From Symbiodinium natans (lineage: Eukaryota; Sar; Dinophyceae; Suessiales; Symbiodiniaceae), in the NCBI GenBank assembly GCA_905221605.1, contig CAJNDS010001246.1:1-26519 (forward strand): a DNA stretch of 26,519 bases. The letters are read 5' to 3'. Position numbers and translations under genes: made by a program. The notes below the pieces were generated by a model. That model had not been told where the DNA came from. It made no database searches and was given only the letters and a program-made list of their open reading frames with translations. Positions 1 to 8,987 of this stretch are shown here, piece by piece (the stretch's first letter is position 1; each line of letters opens with the position of its first letter).

Positions 1-170
1 GAGAATATATGATGAATCTCCAATGAAAAGAAAAGATATTCAAAAACAATCTGAGATCCTCCCGTTTTTTGAGGAGGGATTATTTTACGATTTGCCCTAA
101 GGTCCCAAATCCGACGAATATCAAAGAAATATACGATAAATATTCGAGAATCCAAAAATTAATTACATAA
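1..170 (+). pseudogene. AT-rich coding-like fragment of unknown origin at window edge
   Basis: The first 170 bases are A/T-rich, unlike the GC-rich genes elsewhere in the window. Frame 2 is open from position 2 to a TAA at 98-100 and reads as a plausible Lys/Ile/Phe-rich protein containing DIQKQSEILPFF and GLFYDLP. A second frame then continues from about position 96 with PKVPNPTNIKEIYDKYS and ends at TAA 168-170. The two halves read like one coding sequence interrupted by a one-base frame shift within the short CCC run at 95-97. The left side is cut by the window. I do not recognise the family. It could be a fragment acquired from an AT-rich genome, a decayed mobile element, or an assembly join. 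The coding impression comes from amino-acid composition only. Confidence 0.4.
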
Positions 171-1747
171 ATGAATTAAAAGGAAATCAGGGTTGGTGGT
201 TGATTGATCCATGGTTGTTTCCTTCCACCCTTTTCCGACGACAGACTAAATGGCGCTGGCGTGTAACGTGCGCCTCTGTGGCTAACAGGCGTTCGCGTTT
301 CATCTTGCCGCTAGGTACGTCGCACGGACCAGAAAGATATGAGAGCAAATGCCTATTGCGAAATGTGGATGCCGTCCGTCATGCTGGAGCGCTGTTGACG
401 GATGCACGACGAACACCTGTAGAGCAACGAATTCAGGAAACATCCGTCATAGCTACGAATCCGAAAACAAACTGCACGGTGGGAGCTTCGCCAGCGAAGG
501 CTACACCGCGCACCGTACTCACCCACACGAGAAAGAACAGCAACAAAAGCACGCTTCAATTTGAAGATGTGCGAGATTCGTGCGCGAAATTCTTCTCGTC
601 GGCTAGGAACATGATGCTGGCCCAAGAATTGCTTTGCTGCTGCGTGGTATCGCTGCGTTGCTGAGTTGTTGCTGCTGTTGCAGTTGCTGCTGCCGTTGCG
701 ATGTTGCTACAATGATTGACTTGGGACAGCTGGGCATACAACAAAAAAACAATCGGGAGCTTCAGCAGGAGCGCATCACAAGTGCAATGTTTTCCCCGAA
801 GATGCACTCCGCTGCAATCCCACACATTCCCAGGAGAGACCGGCGTTACAAGTAACTAGGAAACTCACACACTCATACATGTGATGCAGGTCCTAGCAGA
901 AACGGAAGCCTCCGAAAGTCCTCGAGCCCACACAAATATGCCAAAGGTCCAAGGCTGCGCTGGTTTAAACTCCTCTGACCCAGGGTCAATAGGTTTTAGG
1001 ATTCAAGCCCCTACATATACCTGGGCAGCGCTTCAGGTATTCCTTGTTTTTTTCAGGCTTCCTTAGGCGAATCCTGAAACCTAAAGCCCTCAACTACGAT
1101 GGAGTTGCTGGAAAGCTAGAGGAACCAGAATTTCTAAGACCACAGCCTCTGCACGCCAATGCTGAGAAAGGTTGGAGGGCTGAGGACGACCCCCCCCCCC
1201 CCAAATCAACAGATCTCCCTCAGATCATTTTGGCATGAGGCTGTCCGGCGCTAGGTTTTGCTACAGGTTCAGAGAATATGGGGCCGGGCTTCGGGGCCGA
1301 GAGCTTCGGCTTACTTCACGCCTAATGAGCCCGAAGCTTCAGAAGCTTAAGGATGTTCACGATTGATTTCCAAGCGCGCGACCTTCCTCTGAGCGAAACG
1401 AGGCCTTTGGATCTCAGTCCCGTAGAAGGTGGAGGCAAACCAACGTGCCTCAGCCAAAGGAGCTTTCAGCCACCCCCCATTCACTTCTAGCACAGTGCCG
1501 CAATGCCTCCTCAGTTCTCCGATTCTCTGATCGTGCTGTCGGTCTTTTCCGTCGGGCCATGCGGAGAGGGCTGCGACAAGCGCTGCGAAGAGGTCGAGAT
1601 CTGCCGCAGAGCGGCCTACAGGCCTATAGGACACTGTGAAACATCCACTGGCCTGCGCACAGGCGCGCGCCAGGTGCACTCATACATCGGGCACTCCCCC
1701 ACAACATCATGGCATCAAATGATGCGAGCATATGCGAGCGCTTTTGG
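171..1747. other. Gene-poor stretch, no supported gene
   Basis: No recognisable gene was found on either strand. Several open frames overlap one another at 200-860 and 1347-1679, but none shows a domain, a splice pattern or an amino-acid composition that sets one frame apart. A CTG/TGC-rich patch lies at about 650-710 and an 11-12 nt C tract ends near 1202. The region downstream of 1748 (below it in coordinate) is 3' of the S49 peptidase gene, so part of it may be that gene's 3' UTR. Confidence 0.5.
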
Positions 1748-4700
1748 CTAGAAGCCGCGGTCGCCCAAGGACCCCAAGGGGCCCCGGGCCTGAACCCGTG
1801 GCTCAGGAAGAGAGCTCGGCCAGGCGTTGCTTTCGGCAAGCTTGGCGAATTTGGAAAGCTGGGAAATGGAAGACAGCTCCGTGGATAGATCCGACAGCTC
1901 CGACAGCTCCGACAGCTCTGATGCTTTACTCAAGGCTTGCGCGAAGTCCGAGGCTGTTGCGAGGGAGCCGACAAGGCTGCCCAAGCCTCGGGACTGTGCG
2001 TTGTAGCTGAGGCTCAGCACCTCATGGCCCTGCTTCATGTGCTCCAGCAAATACTCTGAAGAGGTCTTCAGCTCCTGCATGGCTCACAGAGTGGGGCAGG
2101 CTGAATATCGACTTCGTGCCGTCTCTTATAGTGCGCCCGAGTCACATCGACCAAACCTTTCTCCAAGGCATCCGCCCCGAACCATACTTCACCAGTCGCG
2201 ACCTCCTGACGCGGAGGGACCGGGAGAGTAAACCGCACATACAGACAGACATGTCATCACATCCGCCCAATCCACCCAATCGCTCCTCTATGTTTAGATT
2301 GGGACGGTTGCCCTTCACAAAGCTGGAGAACTGTCGATAGATGCGATTGACGTCCTGGGGCCCAGCAGGGTGACAACAACAGAATCCGAAGAAGCGCAAC
2401 TGCCTAAAATCGAGTGATGTCTTCGGTCACATCGTGATGTCTCAAACCATGTCCTCCTCGGCTTTCTCCAAGGCTTCGGGTGTCGGGGCTTGGAAGGGGT
2501 CGATGGTCCGCTTCCACTTCCCGGCCGTCGTTTGGATGACCTTCAGCCCCTCCCGGTCCAAGCGCTCCACTGCGTTGGGTACGCCCGCGATCCTTGAAAG
2601 CATGGACTCACTTCTGGGGTGTGTAATGTCTTAATGTCTTTCGGGTTTCGCCTGCCCGTCCCCCTTCATGTGCTCCAAAGCAGCACGCCGATGCTGCCGA
2701 CTGCTGCGAAGGGCGAGCACCTGACATGCCAACCGCAAGGCATGGCCAAAGACGGCCTAGGCACCCCTTACAGTATAATTCCTCGCACAGGCACAGGACA
2801 TGGTCGGCGCAGCAGGCCATCATGTACCCACCGCTGGCTGCCAGCTCGTCCACGCAGGCGACGAGGCGTACGTTGCGGTGACGGAACCGCAGCAGCTGCG
2901 CCGCCGCCAGCCCTCGGCATGTGATGAAAGGGCAGGGGAGAACGGTGTGTGATGGCTACGGTGGACTCCAAGCGGCCATAGCCCGTGACCGTACCTGAGC
3001 CCAGCATGTGTCGACCCGCCCGCAACTCGAAACATTGGAAACTCTGTTTCGCCCCAGATGTCTTGAGGTTCTCGCCTCCGGGCGACTTGAGCTTCAACAC
3101 TACCTGAGCTCGACCGGCACGAACTCCACGCTGCATCCGCTCGGTCACCATGACAGTGGCTCAGCAGCAGAAAGAGAGCACTTTGGCAGAGAGAGAGAAT
3201 GAGAGAGAGAGAGAGAGAGAGAGAAAAAAAAAAAGGAAGAAAAGTCGGCTCTCCCCGGGCGCCTCCTTGGGGGGCTGCTTGGCCTCGAGGATGGCCGTGA
3301 CCTCCTGGGAGAGCAGGGCGACCCCAGCAGCCGTGGGGTCGCCGTCGAAGTCTAGGACGTAGACCTGAAATTCATGGCTGGGATCGCATCAAACATCTAA
3401 ATGTCTATTCCTTATTGGGTTTAAAGTACCCCTAAAAAGGCAACATGATACCCAACTATGACCAAGAGACCGTGCTGGGCGAGTTTTCGGATGCTTCCGC
3501 TTTCTTGGCTTCGGCTTGGTCAAGCAACCAGCTGAGGTCCACGTTCTCAGACAGGACCTTCTTCAAGTTCTCGAACTTGGAGTCGGGGACGGCCTTCTTG
3601 ATGCTGTTGATGAGCTCCTGCAGGCTGTGAGAGAAAACAAAAACATGGGGGTCCTTCCATTTTCTTCCCGGTACGCCTCCTGAAGACTTCATATAAAAGT
3701 TCAAATTGGGCCCTTCGGCTCTTCTTCCCTCCGTCTCCTCTTGCAGCCGGATCTGCTTGTCCAAGCTGGAGGTCACCTGGAAGCGGCTCGACATCCCGCC
3801 AAAGAAGGAGCTGTCGAAGAGGGAAGCGAGCCTGAAAAGACACACCAGAGCTGAATCAAAGCTCCTTTTCTACGCCATGGTTTTTTCTGGTTGAAGTTCC
3901 GGTCAGCCTTCCTAGAACTTACACTTCCCAAAGTGCACTTATACAAGTAGAAGGGACTGCCCCTGCTAGAGTTGCGTGTTGAGCCATTTCACAGAGCCTT
4001 TTAACTTCAACTTCCTCTTTTGCCACACCAGGCAGCCACTGGCCGCGGGACTCGCGGAACTCCTCCTGCCTCTCCCGCTCGCTTTCCATGTACTTCGCCA
4101 CCGCCTCCTCGATCTTCTGCCTCTCCGCCTCCGAGATGGCCACGTCATCCAACACCTTCTTCTTTTTGAGAGCACAAGGGGGTGAAGATTGGGGGAGTTA
4201 AGTTAAGTGGCAAAAGAAATCTCACTGTGAAGGCAGCCCTCTGCGACTGAGCCCGGTGCATGCTGCCAGGTCTCGGCAAAGCGCCGGCGCCGCGTCTGGT
4301 CCCGCAGGGCAGCTCCAGCAGAGGGTCCTTCCAGATTCCGCAGACTCCACTGCAACTTGGTGTAGAAAGCACACACGTGCAGCAGCGACATGGCCTGGGA
4401 AGCTCAGCGTCAGAAACGCACATGTGCAAAAGGGAAAAGCGTGAAAAACATTCTCGCAAATTATCGAAAAAGGCGGCTATAGGGTCAAGGATTGAAGATC
4501 TATTCCGGTTGTCCTGCTGAAGTCGCTTCTTTTGGTGATACGTCCGTGGGGGTAGACGATGTTCATTTTTGAGGGAGTCCCCGCCCCCACAATGGTGTCC
4601 GAATGGGCACGACTGTTGTCTTGGGGAGCAGCCCCGTACCTGGATGGCTTGGTTGAGTCGGAGAGTTGGGTGCTTTACAGATTTTACAGCGCTTGCGTGT

Positions 4701-5649
4701 GACTTGAGAGCTTCTCCGACCATGCGCCCGTCTGAATGAGGCCGCAAATACACCACCAAGCCTTGAAAGTCACCTTCTGAAGAGGACTATCGACATGAAT
4801 TGCTAGGAATATGCTTTCGTGACATACGTGGAAGCAGAAGCGTAAACCTTCCGGGGCTTTTAATGTCTGTTCATGCAAGTCATTGCGCGTCCCTGCAACA
4901 TCCCTGTCTGTCCTGAGGTTTGCTCCGCCAATGCTGCTTGAAAGCTAACGACCTCGCTTACAGGTGCTCGGCACGTGTCACACATGTTCGCGCAGATCAT
5001 AATGCAATACTACAGTACTAGAACAGTACAAAAAACACAATCATGCAATCATACGCTCGCGCAAGAAATGATAGCGTCCACGCTGTCGCCCATGCCTCGT
5101 CATTGAGGCGGACGACCTTCAGGCGCCTCTCCTGCTAAGTCTAAGGAGTCGCTTCTATGAAGGGTTGACTTTGACGATCCTTGTGCTGACAAGAGAGCAC
5201 TCCAAAAAGCGCGGCAGGCCGTCCAGGGTCAAACCCTCCGTCCTCCAGCAAGTCTGCAGGCTCGCCGGCGAAGCGCCGCAGAGCTTTCTCGAAAAGCTTG
5301 GAGCTCTTGCGACTGTCCTGGCAGTACCGCTCAGGATGCTCTTGCCCCATGAGTCCTCCTTCCCTCCCGGCGCGACCTTCCCGAACTGCTGATCAAGCTC
5401 GCGGACAACGAAGAGCCCCCCAACAGCAGCAAGCAGGAACTTGAAGACAGCGAAGACGCCGTAGAGCAGCAATGCCCCGAAGCCCAGGAGGAGCAGACTC
5501 GGCGTGGACTCTCCGCTTCCACCGTCCTGTCCCGTCGCCTTCTTGATCAGCTGCGCCAGCGCGTCCTCCGGGGACTGCGGGTCCTCCGCGAGAGCCCCCA
5601 AAGGGGCCCACAGCGGAGCCCAAGCGAGCTGCTGCAGCCATCCCGGCAC
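1748..5649 (-). CDS. sohB: SohB-type S49 family membrane serine peptidase, multi-exon
   Basis: This is a predicted membrane-anchored serine protease of family S49 (SppA/SohB clade), which cuts peptides within or near membranes using a Ser/Lys dyad. Exons that join in frame, in transcript order: ~5600-5377, 5317-~5200, ~4350-4260, 4155-4034, 3831-3738, 3617-3471, 3364-3263, 3103-3076, 2994-2977, 2912-2795, 2720-2682, 2592-2448, 2354-2286, 2205-2146 and 2074-1748. The first exon carries a transmembrane segment (LLLLGFGALLLYGVFAVF); charged helical exons follow. The S49 core starts at VYVLDFDGD and includes LKLKSPGG, VDELAASGGYMMA (nucleophile Ser codon 2833-2835), AVGSIGV, TAGKWKRTIDPF (catalytic Lys probably codon 2511-2513), VATGEVWFGADALEKGLVDE and HEVLSLSY. 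The order and spacing match bacterial SohB. The C-terminus is a Ser/Leu-rich tail ending at TAG 1748-1750. The start is unresolved: no in-frame ATG precedes the first exon, so an upstream exon, perhaps with a targeting peptide, is likely. Boundaries of exons 2-3 and the first exon start are approximate. An organelle location is possible but not shown. Confidence 0.88.
3196..3239. repeat. (GA)n microsatellite followed by an A tract
   Basis: Alternating GA runs from about 3196 and is followed by ten A residues near 3224-3233. It lies in the intron between the VYVLDFDGD exon and the 28-nt LKLKSPG exon of the S49 peptidase gene. On the coding strand it is a T run plus CT repeat, but it sits near the intron start, so it is probably just a microsatellite and not the pyrimidine tract of the acceptor. 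Confidence 0.8.
4351..5199 (-). other. Long intronic interval of the peptidase gene, exon content unresolved
   Basis: Between the KLFEKALRRFAGEP exon (about 5317-5200) and the RDQTRRRRFAETWQ exon (about 4350-4260) I could not place splice sites with confidence. A short minus-strand open stretch at about 4860-4760 might hold another small exon. No other gene is visible. Confidence 0.4.
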
Positions 5650-5795
5650 CTTCTCATGAACGTGCTCATGTTTCGGAGGTCAGTTCACTGGAATGTAGGG
5701 AGTTCCCGTAAGGTCAGAGGGGAGAGGGGGTTCTCAGAAGGGATCTGCACGGAGAGGAGAGAAATATCTGTTTCCCCCATTTCTCCCCCTGTCCC

Positions 5796-5881
5796 CCCAA
5801 ACCCTAAACCCTAAACCCTAAACCCTAAACCCTAAACCCTAAACCCTAAACCCTAAACCCTAAACCCTAAACCCTAAACCC
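5796..5881 (+). repeat. Interstitial telomere-type array, (CCCTAAA)n
   Basis: About twelve near-perfect copies of the 7-mer CCCTAAA occur on the plus strand. This is the C-rich strand of the TTTAGGG repeat found in plants and dinoflagellates. The array ends at the start of a 223-bp AT-rich insert. It lies upstream (5') of the first visible exon of the minus-strand peptidase gene. Confidence 0.97.
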
Positions 5882-6108
5882 TTTTTACTACCGATTTATC
5901 CGGTTGCAACATCGGAGAATGGAAACAGATTGTCAACAAACAAATATCAACAAAATCAAAACAATCAAAGCAACTATTTATGAAATCAGTAATGAGCAAT
6001 GAAAATGAAGACAGTAAAAATGGAGAAGATGATAACAATGATAATTATATAGATGATGATACAGATACTGGTCAATATACACAAGAAAATATCACAACAA
6101 ACAGCTAA
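5878..6108 (+). other. AT-rich insert with a continuous open frame between telomeric arrays
   Basis: This is an A/T-rich block embedded between two CCCTAAA arrays of the same orientation. One plus-strand frame is open from 5878 (the preceding TAA at 5875-5877 lies in the telomeric array) to TAA 6106-6108, whose bases also come from the telomeric array. The frame gives about 75 codons across the insert, with a Lys/Gln/Ser-rich first part and an Asn/Asp/Glu-rich second part (for example ENEDSKNGEDDNNDNYIDDD). The first ATG is at 5980. Base composition and codon choice are strikingly different from the neighbouring genes. I recognise no family. It looks like a truncated piece of coding sequence from an AT-rich genome or element caught between telomeric repeats; chance openness in A-rich DNA is the main alternative. 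Confidence 0.5.
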
Positions 6109-6211
6109 ACCCTAAACCCTAAACCCTAAACCCTAAACCCTAAACCCTAAACCCTAAACCCTAAACCCTAAACCCTAAACCCTAAACCCTAAACCCTACA
6201 CCCTAAACCCC
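6105..6211 (+). repeat. Interstitial telomere-type array, (CCCTAAA)n
   Basis: About fourteen CCCTAAA units follow the AT-rich insert directly, with one variant unit (CCCTACA) near 6195-6201. The orientation is the same as in the array at 5796-5881, so the pair reads as one array interrupted by the insert. Confidence 0.97.
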
Positions 6212-8079
6212 TCCGCACAGAGGCCTTGGCTCTGGCCTCAGCCTTGGCTTCCGGTGCCAGGAAGCATTGGGCACGGCCCAAGAGGAGGCCAAGGCCAACC
6301 AGGCCTGGCACTCTATGGGATGCTCACATACTTCGACAAACAAATTAACACAAACATAAACATATATTAAAAAAATGTATATGTATGTATACATATATAT
6401 GAAAGAAGAAAACTAGATATGTGTATATACATGTGCATATATCTATACCTATATAAATATAATCAATGAAGAACTATATATATATATATGTATATATATA
6501 TATCTCTCTCTCTCTCTCTCGGAGATATGTCGAATATCTCTTGCTATATCCTGGAGTCCCTGCTTCTTGCGTTCCTGTTCACTTGTTGTGCGGGCGCCTT
6601 CCAGGTTTCTGGATTGGGCTTCTGTGACAACTGCGAAACCAGTCTCCTACGTTTGCCGTTAGGTTCTTGATCTTTGCAGGCATCACCTGCAGGACTCACC
6701 AGCACCGAGTCGCGGACAGCATTCAGATTCCGTCTTGCTGCATGGACAAGCCCGAGGCCCAGATACTGCCACGCGCCCCTGAGATTTGCCCTTTTTGTTT
6801 AGGCTCCCCCATACTGGGATCATAATTTACAGAACTGACTATTCCACCAAACTGCCCCGACGTCAAGTGGTCCTCTTTGCTGCACCAAGTGCTTTCGGCC
6901 TAGGCCTTTTGAGGGTTGAGGGAACAACACCCGGCAATCACCGTAAAATGACTTGCCTTCGATATAGGCTTTATGTGTGCAATCTTGCTTGACAACTCAC
7001 TTCGTCACATTGTTATCCATGTGTGCTGCGCATATTAATGTCCATCGTGTTGAAAGCTCCACAGACTGCAACTGGCACACATGATCCGAAACTGTAGCTA
7101 TGAAGATGACTGAATGACAGACAACATGCAGCAGGCAACAAGGCCTGTCAGCCTGAGCGCGCGGAACCTGCGGATTCTTCCTTGAGCCATGCTGGGCCCT
7201 GCAGCACGCAGCAAGTTGATGCCATCCGCACAACCTGGCCAAACCACGATGTTCCTCAACTCTGTGAAAAGGATATGCTAATTTGGTGTTGAAACTCCGT
7301 ACATGTGCTGCCTGACATACAGCACACAGGCATACGCAGGTGTTGCGTGCGAGCCTTGCAGTTACTTTTATGAAAACGTGTGCTCGGGTCGCATCCAGGA
7401 GCGCGGCCCAGCTCCATGGTCTAGGGCATCCGCCTCTGGGGCCAAATTGACCCCCTCAGCGGAGAGGGAAAAAAAAGAGATGGCGCAGTGGACAAGATGC
7501 TCACACACACACACACATGAGACAGCTAGATGTTTGCCGCACCAGTCAGCCGGTTTCTACTTGGACATTTTGAGTACCCGAAGCTTTCTGAGGATGCCTT
7601 CGGCTGCGAAAGGGCTTATCAGCTTCAACCATTCAAGCCTACAGGGACTCATGACAGGAGTATTCGAGCTTACAGGGCTTCAGAATGCCGCGTCTTCAGG
7701 TGCACCACTTACAGGTGCACCCTATCTCTCTCTGCTTTTCTCTCTTCTCTCTCTCTCTCTCTCATGCTCTCTAAGGGTTTAAGTTTGAGAGAGTTTATTG
7801 CAGGGAAACCCCCTAATGATCCCGAGGTCCCCTAGGACACAAGTCAGAGGCCCGCCTGCCTTCCCCTGCGCACTTTTGCGGTTCAAAGCGGACCCCCTGT
7901 GACCTACAAATGAACGAAGAATGTATGATTAATGTATGAGATGCCCTGAAAGTCCCCCCCCCCCCCCTCCCCCCCCCCCTCTGTGTCCTATCCTTGTCAT
8001 ACCCATGTAAAGCTCGGCCTGCGACGCTCAGGAGCGAGGTGTGGTCGGCATCGCGTGCCAACACTGCTTTTGCTATTTT
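6212..8079. other. Gene-poor stretch with microsatellites
   Basis: No gene is supported here. The stretch holds an AT-rich tract with TA/TATG repeats and a CT run (about 6360-6520), an AC run at 7500-7516, a CT run at about 7722-7763 and a nearly pure C tract of about 25 nt near 7955-7979. Short open frames on both strands show no domain or splice pattern. Confidence 0.55.
6360..6520. repeat. AT-rich tract with (TA)n, (CT)n microsatellites
   Basis: The tract is dominated by TATA/TATG/ACAT repeats and closes with a TATATATA block and a CTCTCTCT block at about 6478-6519. It is low-complexity DNA with no coding signal. Confidence 0.85.
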
Positions 8080-8157
8080 GGGTTTAGGGGTTTAGGAGTT
8101 TAGGGGTTTAGGGGTTTAGGGGTTTAGGGGTTTAGGGGTTTAGGGGTTTAGGGTTTA
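8080..8157 (+). repeat. Telomere-variant array with 8-mer unit TTTAGGGG
   Basis: About nine copies of an 8-mer, TTTAGGGG, occur here with one TTTAGGAG variant. This differs from the 7-mer TTTAGGG that dominates elsewhere in the window. It is homogeneous and has the opposite orientation to the arrays at 5796-6211. Confidence 0.95.
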
Positions 8158-8987
8158 TATGCAGGTGTTAGAATGGGGTGGACTGCTTGGGTCTGCTATG
8201 GCCTGCACCTGTCTGCTATGGCCTGCATGCGGAGGACATACTTTATTGAAGAAAGTCACCTTGATTTGCAAGCTACCCGGCTCTCTCCAGAATGCATTGG
8301 AAGAGTCGAGACATGGGTCGTGGTGAACCCTTCTCTTAGTTTGCTTATTCGGCACCCTCTATCCGCCTATATAACCTGGAAGGGATTCTATAGGGTGCCA
8401 CATTCCATAAGTTCCCAACAGGAACAGAGGCTGAGGGGCAGAGTCATGGCAGGGTCATTAAATTAAATGCAAGCACATGATGATGCGACACAGCCGCCAG
8501 TTCAAAAGCCGCATTCTCCTCCTGTTTTCGGGCTTACAGACCCTTGGGATTCGACGCTCGCATTTAATTTCTGAACCTGGGACCTTTCGGGAGCCTCCTT
8601 TATAGTTCAAAGTTCAACCCCTGCACCCATTTGTCAGGGTTTAGGCTCCCGAGCTCATTTCTGAAGCTGCTTCACGTTTACATCTTTCCTGAGGAAAGCT
8701 GTCGCTCTAGTGGAGCACTCCCAGACTTTTTGATGCGTGCGCTCTACCCTGAACCGAATCGAAATGGCAAGTGAACAGCAAACTCGTGACAAAGATCCCC
8801 TGCACCGAGAGCTTTGTTCTTACTCATGTCGGGCTCGCCTCGCCGCATATGCAAGATCAGGTCGCAAGCTACAGCTGCAACTTAATTAGTGCTCGTCCCA
8901 TGGTACGGCCTTTTGAGCTCGACTGTCTCAACTGCGAAAGGAACCGCTCTGAGTGTCACGTGAGGTCGACCTGGGGGTGGTGAGCTG
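8158..8987. other. Gene-poor stretch
   Basis: No supported coding region or RNA gene. The part nearest 8988 lies directly 3' of the minus-strand repeat gene and may be its 3' UTR. Isolated open frames near 8173-8466 and 8771-8983 show no domain and are treated as chance. Confidence 0.5.

Noticed and set aside
1347-1679. 110-codon minus-strand open frame 3' of the peptidase gene
   Set aside because: Overlapping frames on the plus strand are equally open, there is no domain or splice signal, and the peptidase stop at 1748-1750 already ends that gene.
4145-4759. 204-codon minus-strand open frame
   Set aside because: It runs through an intron and overlaps the RDQTRRRRFAETWQ exon in a different frame, so it is a shadow.
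7478-7500. TGGCGCAGTGG matching a tRNA or SINE A-box consensus
   Set aside because: No B box or cloverleaf follows at the right distance, and an AC microsatellite starts immediately after.
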